Positions 47,593 through 60,657 of a stretch of 64,000 bases of DNA are shown one piece after another. The translations under genes were made by a program, and so were the position numbers. The notes below the pieces were generated by a model that was not told the origin of the DNA, ran no database searches, and worked only from the letters and a program-made list of their open reading frames with translations. Source of the stretch: Prinsepia uniflora (lineage: Eukaryota; Streptophyta; Magnoliopsida; Rosales; Rosaceae). The stretch is from the NCBI GenBank assembly GCA_032719365.1, contig CM064871.1, positions 38,537,566-38,601,565 of the forward strand, written 5' to 3'. Each line of letters opens with the position of its first letter. Within the stretch, counting starts at the first letter, position 1.

Positions 47593-49158
47593 GTCTACCC
47601 CCTATAGAGAAATTTTCTCCCCAAAATTTGGTCAAGGTGGGTCAGAGAGACAATTCTTCAGAAAAAAAAATTTGTCCTCCACCATCGCGGTTAAGACTTA
47701 GCTTCCTCGCGGAGTCCAATAGGTTAGTGCTCCACCAATGGTTTCCTCATTTCCAACCATCGAGCTACCGGTGTATCACTTCGTTTACTACAAGTATTCC
47801 ATAACGATCTCCCTCAATTGATACAACAAATCCAATGCTTCCTGAATAGTTTCTTGAATGCCCAGTAAGGATTTCCTTAATCAACAATTAGTCCTAGCTC
47901 GGAGAGATAACATACACGCTAAAAAAATTCGACTTTCTCCTTCACCCAAAACCTAAGTAGGTTAAGTATAGGAAACTTTGATGTTCCAACTGTCTCGTAT
48001 TGTAGCTGGTTTCAATTCAGTCGGGTTAGCGACCTTGAAAATTCACCTGACGAAGCTATTCCTCTCGAACTTCCTGAATAAAGTGGTGACTCTCAGCACT
48101 AAGGGTCCAATGGGGTTCAACTAACCTACCAACTAATACGATCTTCGTAAGGGTTCTCCCAACTAATGCTTACGATGTCCAACTCGTATTAGGGTAACTA
48201 ATATCGAACGACCTTGTGTTCAAAGGAAATTTGGTACAGCTCTTCGTAGAAACAGTGGTCTAAGTTGGGGATAAGAATAAGTAAACCCAATCGAGATGTA
48301 GGAATAAGGGTAATGGACACGTAGCCCACACGTGTCCGGGGTTCAACAAATAGCTAACATTGCTAGAAGACCTTCCTAATCCAAAGGTCCAACACTAGGA
48401 CAAGGAAGATGTCAAGTACACATTTGATTCGAATTAATCTTTCGGAAAGATGGGGTAATGCAACACAATTCAAGTCAAATTTTTTTTATAACTAACGATC
48501 CTTCTAGTTTCCCTCAATAGCTATCAAGTCTGAGTTACTGCCTTAACAAGGGGGGTATCGAGCACTGTAAAGGTCACTTATAACTCATGGGTTCAAATTG
48601 GTGCAAAGTTCTAAATCACTCACCAACGAAACCTGGTTACCTCTCGGAAACTGAGTGGAGCGATGACACCACAAGGAAGTCCTTACCCTTACACGAAACA
48701 CGTGATGACTTCCATCGTGAACCTGCCTAGATCTTGTTCCACACGCTTCATGATCCTCCATGATTCGACTTCTCCATAAGTCTTAACACATGGGAAAGGA
48801 ATACTCCCAGGGATAGATACGTCATTCCACAACTCGAGTAATCACTAGAAAGGAATACAGTGGTGAAACGATGCCCTACAACTTAGGGTCAAAGTGTGGC
48901 CAAATGTTCTCGAGTACCAATTAGTAGCTTAATCAGGGGACGGAGTTTTTATCTAACGAACCAACAACGACGTATCTGCAACAGGTTTAAGTGACAAGCG
49001 CTAGCAATGACCAAGTCTCCCCATGTTAGAGTCCACCTCCGCAAAGGTATAAGTTGGAGTCGGTTAGTCCAAATTCCTGATAGAGCTTCAATAACACGTC
49101 CATAACATAGATTAACGATTAGTCGTAATTCTGCAGTTAGGTCCACACATGCCCAACG

Positions 49159-50164
49159 TGTCAGGACCCGACTCATCTAGCACGATATTGTCCGCTTTGG
49201 GCCTCCTTGCCCTTGCCCTCTGGGTTTTTTTTTCGGGAGCGCACGGTGCAACCTCCTAGGGGGTCACCCATCATGGAATTGCACCAGTCTCAACTCGCTT
49301 AACTTTGGGGTTACAATCCCCCCCAAAGCCACTTGAGCTCCCAAAAGGCCTCATTTGGATCAGAGTTGCGCAGCGGCCCACTCTATCTAACACGATATTG
49401 TCCCAGACTGGGCGACCAACGCTACAATCGCTGGGTTTTCACCCCAAGACCTCACGCTTGGCAGGGCGCACCTTTACCAACGCAGCCAAGGGAGGCCTCG
49501 TGCTAGATAGGTGTGTGCCTACACCTTTAAGGCACACCATCATTCCCCGCCCATGCCATTCCCCTCGCAGGAATGTGGGATCGTTCACCGTTCCCTGTAG
49601 AACACGAGGCTTACAATCCACCCCCCTTAGGGCCCATCGTCCTTGCTGACACACTTCCTGGTCAGAGTCTGGCTCTGATACCATTCTGTTAGGACCCGAC
49701 CCTCCTCTGTCAGGACCCGACTCATCTAGCACGATATTGTCCGCTTTGGGCTTCCTTGCCTTTGCCCTCACGGTTTTGTTTTTGGGAGCTCATAATGTAA
49801 CTTCCCAGGGGGTCACCCATCATGGAATTGCACCAGCCTCAGCTCGCTTAACTTTGGGATTCCAATCCCCTCCAAAGCCACTTGAGCTCCCAAAAGGCCT
49901 CATTTAGATCAGAGTTGCACAGTGGCCCACTCTATCTAACATGATATTGTCCCAAACCAGGCGACCAACGCCACACCTACTGGGTTTTCACCCCAAGACC
50001 ACACGCTTGGCAAGGCTTACCTTTACCAACGAGGCCAAGGGAGGCCTCGTGCTAGATAGGTGTGTGTCTACACCTTTAAGGCACACCATCATTCCCCTCC
50101 CAGGCCATTCCCCTCATAGGAATGTGGCATCGTTCACTGTTCCCTGCAGGACACGGGTCTTACA
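49159..50164 (-). mobile_element. Cassandra TRIM with long LTRs
   Basis: LTRs 49159-49615 (457 bp) and 49687-50164 (478 bp) flank a 71-bp internal part with PPT and PBS complements. Perfect target duplication CAACG at 49154-49158 and 50165-50169. Each LTR has an extra segment of about 140 bp after the 5S domain, carrying a second copy of the CTAACAYGATATTGTCCCA motif from the LTR edge. 5S boxes A and C are present in both LTRs. Confidence 0.93.
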
Positions 50165-50660
50165 CAACGTACAAGCTTACTATTGTAGTAGAATCATAAA
50201 GTCAGCGCGTTCGTTCGCTAAGCCCGCAAAAGTTCCCAAAGTGTGGTCAGAGTAATTTTCATGTCCAAAACTAGTTTGACTAGTTCTGAAGCAAAGTTCG
50301 GTGGACCCAATCACCAGTCCAAACGTCACCTCCAACGACGAGGGTATAAGTCAGGGCAGGTGCCTTACACCACGAGAAGAAAGTCATCATTCAATCCTCG
50401 ATTCAAGATCTTCCTATTAAAGGATATGCCCCGGGTTAGGGCAAAGTCATCACTAGTAATAGTGGCACAGGAACATTATGCATGTACTCTGAACAAAGGG
50501 AGATTAAGTACGTCACCCTAGCTTATTCAACATGGAAAGTGCAATTGTGGGTAGAATTTGGATCAAACCATCCGGGTCGAACATAGAATAGAAGATCCTC
50601 AACAAGCGACCTAGTTCAAGATATTAGTACGTAGCTGTAGTATCGAATTCCAAGGAAAAG

Positions 50661-51138
50661 TTGGGGCAGAAAGTCCCAACGTACAAATATCTTCCAATCT
50701 CAATGAAATCTCATTCTTACCATCTAATGTTCAGGGCATCACAAAGGTAAAGTCCAAACACAAGAGTAATGACACGACCTGACCTTCTCCAATAGGATAT
50801 TGCCTAATTTGGGCCCATCCCTGACGGTTTTATTTCTGGGAACTCACATGCAACTTCCCCATAGGTCACCTATCCTAGGATTGCACCAGCCCCTACACAA
50901 GTTGGGGGAGAAAGTCCCATCGTACAAATAGCTTCCAATCTCAGTGAAGTCTCATTCTTACCATCTAATGTTCAGGGCATCACAAAGGTAAAGTCCAAAC
51001 ACAAGAGTAATGTCACGACCTGACCTTCTCCAACAGGATATTGTCCACTGTGGGCCCAGCCCTCACGATTTTGTTTCTGGGAACTCACGTGCAACTTCCC
51101 AGTAGGTCACCTATCCTAGGATTGCACTAGCCCCTACT
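50661..51138. repeat. Tandem duplication including a Cassandra LTR edge
   Basis: 50661-50901 is repeated at 50902-51138 (offset 241 bp). Each copy has about 110 bp of element E flank (AGAAAGTCCCA..GTAATG) plus the first 130 bp of a Cassandra LTR. The left copy stops after the 5S box C region and has no box A. Confidence 0.85.
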
Positions 51139-51975
51139 CGCTTAACGTTGGAGTTCCCTAGGAATCTAAAACCAGTGAGCTTCCAAAAGGCCTCCTGTTA
51201 GGTAGATATGCGCCCACATATATAAAGCGCATCCCCCAGATCCCCCATGGGCGATGTTGGATTGCTAACCATGCCTTCAAGGTGCAGGTCCTCACAATCG
51301 ATCCCCCTTGGGGTAATTTTCACAACCCGACCTTATTTAACAGGATATTTTCTGCTTTGGGCCCAACCCTCACAGGTTTGTTCTCGGGAGCTCACGTGCA
51401 ACTTCTAGTAGGTCACCCATCGTGGGATTGCACTAGCCCCTACTCGCTTAACTTTGGAATTCCCTACGAATCCAAACCCAGTGAGCTCCCAAAAGGCATC
51501 CTGTTGGATAGATGCGCGCCCACACATATAAGGCGCATCCCCCGGATCCTCCCAGGCGATGTGGGATTGCTAACCATGCCTTCAAGGCGCAGGTACTCAC
51601 ATTCCAATCCCCCTTGGGGCCTAGCGTCCTCGCTGGTACACTCAATTCTAACCGGGGTTGGCCTCTGATACCAAATTACCACAACCCAAACTTCTCCATC
51701 ATGATATTGTCTGCTTTGGGCTCAGCCCTCACGGTTTTATTCTCGGGAGCTCACGTGGAATTTCCTAGTGGGTCACCCATCCTGGGATTGCACTAGCCAC
51801 TACTCGCTTAACTTTGGAGTTCCCTAGGAATCCAAACAAATTGAGCTCCCAAAAGGCCTCTTGTTGTATAGATGCACGCCCACACATACAAGGCACATCC
51901 CCTAGATTCCCCCTCCCCCCTCCCTCCCGGCGATGTGGGATTGCTAACCATGCCTTCAAGGCACAATTCCTCACA
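51011..51975 (-). mobile_element. Cassandra cluster with three LTRs
   Basis: LTRs 51011-51296, 51318-51601 and 51677-51975 are separated by a 21-bp deleted internal part (51297-51317) and a normal 75-bp one with PBS complement CCTCTGATACCA (51662-51673). The outer flanks AGTAA (51006-51010) and TGTAA (51976-51980) match at four of five positions, as expected if the whole cluster grew from one insertion by unequal recombination. The LTRs are clearly diverged from each other. A different subfamily from the other two Cassandras. Confidence 0.85.
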
Positions 51976-54083
51976 TGTAATGAACGCATCGATATGGTAA
52001 ATGTTATACTACTTAGAAGTGACCTAAGGTTTGAGGATAGAAAACTAGACGTGGCAGGAAGTAGCGTGGTAATCCAGTCTAGTTAGTAGTTGCGTCAATT
52101 TCGAACTCAAGATTTCGTAAACCAATGTATCATAGCGACAATGTCTTCTAATAATCACAAAAGGAAGAAGGCCAGTACCTAAGAGGTGAGAAATTTATCA
52201 CAATCACGGTAGTCATTGTTAAGCGGTGATAATCAACCCAACATCTTTTTGACACACAGACTGAAGTAGAGAGGGTGTTTTGAGAAGAAATTGATCATTA
52301 AATACAACCGAAGAGTCTAGCGCCCACATATGCGTTAAACACATCCAAGATCATCATTGTTTGGATCTGATTGCTTTGACAATTGGTTTCAAAAATCCCC
52401 TAAACCATCGTATGAATCCACAATCACGACAAGTAGCAAAGCTGCTGGGGTACTTCTTTTCCCCCCACTCACCCTCCAAGTCAAAGATGTTATTTCAGCC
52501 AAAGTACTAGTTTAAAGAGAGATCTAGTAATTTCACACCCAAATAAAGTAGGAGGTAGAGTCCATAAAAACAAGGCATCCAAAACTAGGATTAAACAAAT
52601 CTCAACGGAAATGCTCAAAAATATGAAAACATTTCCAGAAATCATGTTGTCCCTGGTGAGAAGGATTTGCTTCGGAAAGTAGTGGTTAAAACCCAAGGAT
52701 TTCAAAATTCATTTCCAAAAATGTTCCACTAGAAAGGAAGCAGATGAAACTCAAATTTGTCTAGATTATAAGATCACGTGAATTTTAGAAAAGGATGAAG
52801 AAGTGTCGTATGTAAAAACTCAAGTATGTGAGACGTGTCACAAATGCCAACACGTGCAATCGAGTTAGAATTTAAGAGTTTTTACAAGATCCACCGGGAG
52901 ATAAAATTTGTCAAAATGAAACTGTCCTCAAAAGCTAAAAGTAATGATTGAAAGCGATTCAAAAATTGTGGCTTAAAAACACGTTTAAATAAAAGCGACG
53001 AACAAGGGGACATGATCCCCTGATGTAAACATGCGTGATTTAGTAAGATAGTGGTTCAAGTCAAAAAAAGAAACAACCCAGGTAAATCCAAATGGCGTCA
53101 AGATGTATCACATCACAATATGTGATACAATTTCAATATCGGGATTTTGTAGAATCAAGTTAATTGCAAATAAAACATCACAGTAAAACCTTTACACGAA
53201 ATAGTAAACATCTCAATTAAACCAGGGGTAAGAACAAAGCAAAGTAAAACCCTTTTTTTTAATAAAGAAAATCTGTTAACCTCGTTTAAAAACGTCAAAG
53301 GGAACAATGACTTGATTTAAAAGAAATTTCCAAAAGCAAGGGAGTAATGTGCAAGGAACTTTTGTAATCAAGTAATTAGAAATTTTCTAGGATTCATACT
53401 ATGGAAGTTTGGGTCTTGCATCTACAAAATAGTGATAAGGTTCCCAAACTGCTAGGAGATTCTCAATAAGAACCCCACAATGGGGTACACACTCTCGATC
53501 TGAGATAAACATCTCTCGGACACGATAGTTGAGAAACATTTTATTTCATACCCCTTAATGAAACACAAATTCATGAAAACGTCCTTTGCAAAAACCTTCG
53601 AAGAAATTCATAAAAGAGGTTCCCATGTCCCAAAAAGACAACCCCACTAGTCGGTCTTAACGTCGTAGTTCCCGAAAAAAACCTCTGTAAAACAAGTTAA
53701 CCCAAATGTAGAAAACGATGCAGGGATTTCGCCACCAGGCAACCCGTCAAACAAGTTCATCCAAAACTGCAAATTCGACACAATCATCATCGAATAACTC
53801 ATTCACACCACCCATTACGAGCCCCGAGATAGTAAGCACCACCCGAACAAGAAATTTGATTGAAAACAATCTCACTAATCTCTTATCTATGGGTGACAAC
53901 GATTAAGTCAAACCCTGGTCAACTCGTGGAAATGTGTGATACAGCAATAAACCATTAACAACTAACGATAAAAAGCGCAATTAACTACTCGATGAATGCC
54001 TCTGACACAGGGAATCGAGTCATATGATCATGAAACTTCCAAAAATGAATGACGCGCCTTAAAACCATGGCCTGATACGAAAT

Positions 54084-55179
54084 TGACACATCCCGACCCA
54101 AAATGTCATTTTATGGCACAAAGGCTTAGGCGTGCTGGCCGACACCTGGACGATGATGTCTAAATGATGAAGCCATTTAGGGTAAAACGATGCATTTTAA
54201 GGACTCGAGTGGAACCTACTTGGTGAATACCAAGCACATTCCACCCAACAGCAGAAGCATAAAGTATGGATGTACATAATTGATGATCATACATGACAAC
54301 TTTACCTGCCGATACCCCATTTTACCGTCGACTTCACTCCGCGCTCGGGAGTGAATGAGTGTGAGAGCAACAACTGAACTCCTCGAAGTGCATACGTGCC
54401 ACAGAAACATGAGGGGCTTAAAACACAAAGGGTGAGTGGACCTAGTTGTTATTTCAGTGTAAAACCATTTTACATAAACAACATTTAAGCCCTCGATTTA
54501 GTATAAATCCAAAATAGTTATAACATATTTGCACGTAATACGAGAAATATAATATCAATCAATTAATAATGATTTAAACCATGTAATCGGATGAGCAATG
54601 CAGAAACCATATATATGTCACAATATCAACCCACATCATACATGCTCATGAGTCGCCTTGAGTCTCATACTTGAAACATACATTGAGTATCCTTGCTCAA
54701 TACCATGACCACGTGAAAGCAAGGTATCTTGCACCATCTCCACATGTCCCCTAGAGCTGGGGGAACAAGGTGGTGCACTTTAACTAGTATTATGGGCGGC
54801 GCACGTGAACAGTCACAAGGAGGCTGGTATGTGGCCATACAGATAGGTACAAGATACTGGCGACTCCTAAGTGGGTTCTAATCATCTCAATCTCAACAAT
54901 GTCCCGGGGAGTCTCATGCAATGCAATATGTGACTCGATACATGTAATTATGCATATTTACCATATCATATTACCTTATATAAGAAAAACCGGATATGCA
55001 TAACAAGCCATTCATCACAATCACATACCACTATTATCACATAATAAATCATGCATGCTCAAAGTCATTCTAAATAAGTTATCGTAAAATGTGCGAGTAA
55101 AGTAATATAAAAACACAAGTTTAGGGAAGGGAGTCCACTCACTTTAGTCGAGTATTCCAATCACCCTACATTTCAAACT
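54084..55179 (-). repeat. 5' LTR of element E, truncated
   Basis: Matches 44710 to about 45795, then stops at CATTTCAAACTA, where element F sequence begins. The hairpin at 45282 appears here (about 54669) as ATACTTGA/TTGAGTAT, still pairable with two G-U pairs. Confidence 0.75.
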
Positions 55180-56489
55180 ATTAGTATGATTTTTTTTATG
55201 GTTTTATAAGAATTATTTTGATGTACGATATACAAGATTGTAGAGTGGTTTTAAGAGTAAAGATCTCTTGAAATAATTTAAGTGTGATTTTTGGGAGTTT
55301 TGACATTCATATGACAATAGTACAAAGATATGGAAATGGCACGGTCATGATAAGACTGATGAGACAATATGTGATAACGTGTGATGATGTTACAAAATTA
55401 ATGAATACTTGATATTCATTGGAGATGATGGTGATTATGTTGATAATCATATTACACAATTTACGAGATCATAAGTTAGTTAAAGAATAGATATATGTTG
55501 AACTTGACAATTTTGGAAGCCATAACGTTCACATAAAGATGGTACGGCGATATGATGAAATATGATAATCATTCTATGTTGATGAATACACGGTGTCATA
55601 TGAGATGACAATGATTATGTTAAAGATGATATGTTGATAATATATAGATGATGACATGATGATACTGTAATGTTATGATGATAATGATGATTGACTGTGA
55701 TTGTGCATTTTGATATCTATATATGTTTTCTCGATATGTGTATGGTTGCATTTGTGGACAAGTTTCTTTAGATGGTTGACTAACGCTCAGATGTTGTATG
55801 CCTGAGCAAGTTATGGTAGAAAATCTCAGACGTCGAGCCAAGGCTCCTTTCTTGAGATTGGTAAAGTGGTGACGATTCAAACGTCAGGCTAGACCTCTTT
55901 CTTGAGTCGGTAGTGATTGGTTAGTCTCAGACATCGGGCTAGGTCCATTTTCTAAGACTAGTGTGGTGTGAGATGACCACTCAGACGTCTAGCTAGGCTT
56001 CGGTGCATGGGTGGATGATAGTTGGTTACTATCAGACATCGAGCTAGGCTCCGATTCATAAGACTGCTAAGTGTGATGGTTGGTCCTTACTCAGACGTTG
56101 AGCAGGGCTCCAGTTCCTGAATGAGGCTACCCTTGGACGTGGAGCAGGGCTCCAGTTCTCGAGTGGCTTGCGGAAATACCCCGGGGGAATACTTGTATGA
56201 ATGATGTGTTGATATTGTTTATGGATTTTATTCAAATGATGCTTGTATTGATGGCCTACGCATAGTGCTGCTGTGTGAATTGGTTAGTACTTGACATAGT
56301 AATTGGTTGATCGTGATTATGGATTGGAAGAATACGAGTTATGTTGTAACTTGGAAAGTGCCTAGTGTGAAATTGTTTAAGTAAATTGAGAGTATACAGA
56401 GATCCCAAAATTACGTATAAATAAAGTTGAGAATAGTAAGGAAAAGAATTTGGAAAGTTAGTTACTTTTAAGAAACTCCTTTGATGAAT
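55180..56489 (+). other. Element F, body with CAGACGTC array
   Basis: AT-rich and ATGATG-rich left part, then seven or so units around CAGACRTCGAGCWAGGCTCC at about 55795-56165, spaced about 45 bp, then GGGGGAATACTTG. Related to G's array (35629-35910) on the opposite strand. Internal domain or LTR middle; the order relative to the next LTR favours internal. No coding frame. Confidence 0.5.
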
Positions 56490-58600
56490 TTAAGTACATA
56501 AGATCGAGTTGAAATGCTGCAAAAATTTGAGAAAGTAAAAATGACCATTTTCCCCCTGAAATTCCAACAGTTGACTTTTGGACAAAAAGTCAAAGTGTTG
56601 ACTTTTTCATCGAGAAATCTGGTAGGTGATTCGAAAAAACCGTTGTGAAGGTCTCGACCTCCTCAGTGTATTGAGAGGTGGCATGCGAAAAATGGATTTC
56701 AAATAAAATCGTTTGAGGTCTAAATTACATAGAGGTATTTTAGTATTTTTTGGACAAAAGGGTAATTTGGCCATTTTAAAAATTAACATGTGATTCAGGT
56801 GAACATGGGCCTAGAAGGTTTTATTACTTTCCCTCCCCTTCCCCCACCAACTTACTTATATTATATATATGTATGTGTGCATGGGAAGTAGAATTCAGTT
56901 GGGTGGCACCAAAAAGGAAAGAAAATGGAGAAAAAAATAGGAAGATGAAAGTGAGGAAGAATAATGTGTCTGATGGAAAAGAGGAGCCAAAGTTTGATGG
57001 AGAATGAGGAGAAATCCCAAGCCCGAAGAACTAGAAATACCCACTTGTGAGCTCTTATTTCCACTTTCAATTCTGGATGCTTGAAACTAAGCATTTGAGT
57101 GACTGGTCCGAAACCCTAAGAACGTTATCACATAGAAAAGGAGAATATTTGGACACAGGGAGGCGGTGGAAATGGTCCTTGGACTATGGCCGAAAATGAT
57201 GGATTCAAATTGCAATTTAGGAAGTAAGTTTTGATGTTTTTGAGTCATAGAACTGTTTCTGGATGTTAATAGATTCGATTAGACGTAGAAACTAAGAGTT
57301 TTGGACGTAAAAAGGACAGTTTGGATTTGGGTTGGGTCGCTCGAGTCAGATCCGAGTTACAGACCTACGGGTCTACCCGACTCGAGGTAGGGGATGATAC
57401 TATGCTGGCGCGTGGATTTCACGTGTAAGGAGCTGATGTTGGTGCATGAGGGTGTGTGCAGTGGCTCCTGGCGGCTCGATCAACATGAAACTTCCTCCTC
57501 TTTAAGCTATGAGTTTCATAGTATAAAGTTCGACTTACATGGAAGACATATGAGCACAGTTCTATACATCCAAAGTTTTATGTTCATTTTCTAATTTAAG
57601 ATTTTTTTTTGTAGTTCATGTATTTAATTGAAGGTTAAAGTCTAACCCAGGTCTTGTGTGCATATACGAATTCATGGGACTACTGAAGTTATATTTTGTG
57701 ATATGAAGCTAAACTTACAAATGAGTATATATGCTATTAGTGAAATTTAAATAATGACTTGATGAATGGATTTGTTTACTCTTTTGATTAAAGCTATCGT
57801 ACAAATGAGTATGAGAGGAATAATGTTAAAGACACGATGAGATTAATTATAGTGGGATGCTATGATATTTTATGTCATGAGATAAGTCGGTATGGTAGTA
57901 TGTTATAATACTACGTGTCAGCAGTGTAGCTAATAAGATTTATAATAATAAAAGGAGCTTACAAAGAATGGTGAATTGATTAATTAGTAGTTACCAGAGA
58001 TTTAGGTTGTTATACAAATGGCTTTCAAAGTACGTTTCCTAGGAATCACTTGGAAATAAGCAAGATTAATAGTACGGTAATGGTTAAAGGAATTCATTGT
58101 GAGTACTTTTGGACATCCGATAAAAAGATAAATTATGGAGAATGGAGACTTGTGAATAGGTTAAGCAATTAAGCTTGTACTTATTTTTTAGGCTTAAGGG
58201 CTTAATTATGAATTTATTAGGCTTAGTTAAGAGTATATTGAATATTGCAAAATCTATACTAATCAAAGGATACTTGTAAAAGAACGGATATGTGTAGGAA
58301 AGAACATTACCTAAGGACTAATAATTTTATGGGATAATTATGGCTATTTTTACTAATTCCACCATGCAATTAATATTGTAAATTGTGGCAAGTCTAACTA
58401 AAACGGATTATGATCAACTTTGCCGGGATTAAGGGGTTGGACGTGGGCAGTAAGCCTGAAAGAGTGGATTTAATTCAGTTAAATTAGAAAGGATATGAGT
58501 AAGAATAAAATTGGTAATAGCTCTTGTCTGACAAGAGTTATCAGACGGGAGCAGGATCGGTTTGGTTTTTCATAGATTTCACGGACATGTCCTGTAATCT
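56490..58600 (+). repeat. LTR of element F
   Basis: The U3 side shows AAATGACCATTTTCC, GTTGACTTTTTCATC and AGAGGTGGCATG (56540-56690). TATA-like TATATTATATATATG is near 56857. The end carries GTCTGACAAGAG..CAGACGGGAGCAGGATCGGT and TGTCCTGTAA, the family's 3' end. The start is fuzzy because no clean TGTAAC terminus remains. Confidence 0.6.
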
Positions 58601-58607
58601 TGAGCAT

Positions 58608-60657
58608 TGATAGGCCTTTAAGTAGGCTTTATTTTATATCATTGCATACACTTTATACTTATTCTTTAATATAAAAATACCAAAAAATTGGATAAAATAA
58701 TATATTTTGTGGAAATTTGAAGAAATAAAAAAAAAACTTAAAATTCTGAGCATTTTGGCGAAACAATCGTCTCAATCGGAATTATAACGAAAAAATTATG
58801 GACGAAATTCGGAGGGAAGCTACTAAATCCATATTTAAATTGTAGCCAAAATCTAGTCCATTTGCGTGGCCCAATCCACTCGAAATCCAAGCCCAAATTC
58901 ATTTCGAAGCCCAGCCCAGTCGCGCGGCCCAATTCCTGCCAAACTGACCCAAGATCCAGCCCTAGACCCTCGAACCCAAGTCGTGTCCTGAAGACCTGCC
59001 GGCGACCCGCGCTGTAGTCCTAACAGGCGTGTGCAGAATCCACCCTCCATCGCAATAGCAAGCGTGCGTCAAACTACCTGCCTTCCTCAGCTCGTCAGGC
59101 GCTGAATTCTTCTATTCTAGCTCTGCAGCCCCATGCCGAAATGATTTCTTGATGTTAGCAGCCAATTCCAGCCCATGCCCTGCTCCCAACTGCTCCCTTT
59201 TGTATGTTTTTCATCCATTTTCGAACTCTAGTCAACCCTAAAAATTAGTATTTTCAACATTTCTTCATGTATTATTTTATTATTAATTTTTATATTAATT
59301 TTTTCATTTAGTTTTTAGTTTTTTGGCACTCCCTCTATAAATAGGAAGGTCATCTTCATTGTTTAGAGTCCCTAATTAGTCCATTTTTCTCTATTTTGTA
59401 GTTTCATTTTTAGTCATTTTTCTCTCTATGTTAAGTTTTTTCTTTCTCTTTTAAGATAGTATTTTGGGACCATTTTTAGTTTCTTTTAGATTTTCTTTTA
59501 ATTTTTTTAGATTTTTTTTTTTTTAGATTTTGTTTCTTAGTTTCATGTTCTTTACTTTGCTCTTGTGACTTTTTTTTTTCAGAGCTCTTAGACATAATTT
59601 TGTGCTTTCCTTAAGAAATACCTAGGCCGAGTATTCCAGAGGCAATTCTAGAGTTTGAGTCTGAATTCTTGTGTTTATTCATCCATCTTCACAAGGTTCC
59701 TTTTGCAATCAGAGAATTTTGTGAATAACATTCCACTGTTTCCTTCCACTGTTTCCTTCCACTTTCGGAATCACAAGCTATTATTGGGTTCCGAAAGTGT
59801 AACTTTGTTTCCTTTACTTAAACTCTTGTTATTGTTTTGATTTTACTTGTAATTCAATATATGTGTTGATATGTTCTTTCTAACATTTGTAAATGTGAAT
59901 ACAATCTCCATGTATTTTACTTTTTGAATTTCATTTACTTCATATGTTTTAGTGCTTAATCTTCAATTTAACGCTAAGTGTTTATGACCACTATTCGGTG
60001 AACTTAGAATTGGATTGAAGAGATTTTAATATTTGATGCACATTCAAATAAAAAACATAAGGTGAATCATATTTTTAAGTGTTTATGACCGTTGTTCGGT
60101 GCATTTATAGTATTGAAAAATGTATGCATATAATTGAGATAAAGAAGGTGGGATTTCATGATTGGTTCAATATGAGCAAAATGTTAGAGTGTTGGTGAAA
60201 ATTTGTGTTTGAAGAAAGTCCATTGTATAATGGTTAAAGTATGAGTAGTTTAAATAATATAATTGTTAATTTAAATTTACTTACGTAAAAGTATCGGTTT
60301 TGTCTATGAAACTACTCTATGGTTTGTAAATTCTATTTAGCATGAGCATGAGCATTTTAATTCTTAGTTTGTTTAAAAACATAGTTTCAGCTATAATCTT
60401 TCAAATCCGCTCGTTCATTTTTTTCTTCTCTTATTCTTTTATTATTTTATTCATTAATTCTCTAATTCATTTATTCTTTAATTCATTTATTCTTTGATTC
60501 ATTTATTCTTTATTCTTTTATTCATTAATTCATTTATTATTATATTCTTTGATTATTTATTATTCTTATTCACTAACCATTATTAATGTTCCCTAATTTT
60601 TATTGTTAAGATCGATCCCTATTTACTAATACTACATCTACACAAAAAGGGTTTAAA
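58608..60657 (+). repeat. LTR K, unclassified LTR-like sequence
   Basis: Starts TGATAGGCCTTTAAGTAGGC. TATAAATAGG (TATAAATA 59336-59343) is followed by a T-rich leader and a possible terminal region with GATCGATCCCTATTTACTA, resembling the end of Athila/Tat LTRs. An AT-rich TTCATTTATTCTT array lies at 60415-60560. Cut at 60657 by LTR J. No coding frame. Confidence 0.45.
59336..59343 (+). promoter_or_regulatory. TATA box of LTR K
   Basis: CCCTCTATAAATAGGAAGG is a strong plant TATA consensus with flanking C-rich start. Confidence 0.6.

Larger units (their letters stand above)
47593..54083 (-). other. Noncoding internal domain of element E
   Basis: No gag-pol domain. It holds two Cassandra insertions. 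Hairpins occur, for example GGACACGT/ACGTGTCC (48315-48337) and ATCTTT-CGG-AAAGAT (48437-48451), but are sparser than in LARD-1. The right part (51981-54083) is A-rich on + and without recognisable content; the 62-codon frame at 53718 has no support. Confidence 0.6.
44710..55179 (-). mobile_element. Element E: noncoding LTR retrotransposon with nested Cassandras
   Basis: 3' LTR 44710-47592, internal 47593-54083, 5' LTR 54084-55179 (truncated). The two LTRs share starts TGACACAYCCCGA, GGCCGACACCTGGACGAT, AACTTTACCTGCC and GGGTGAGTGGACC. The PPT is recognisable on - as ATAGGGGGTAGAC. The PBS has decayed to CGTATCAGG. LTR divergence is clearly higher than in LARD-1, so it is old. No gag-pol frame. 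Confidence 0.78.

Noticed and set aside
53718..53906. Ser/Thr-rich 62-codon frame as a gene of element E
   Set aside because: On the strand opposite to the element, no homologous frame in other members, and composition explained by A-rich DNA.
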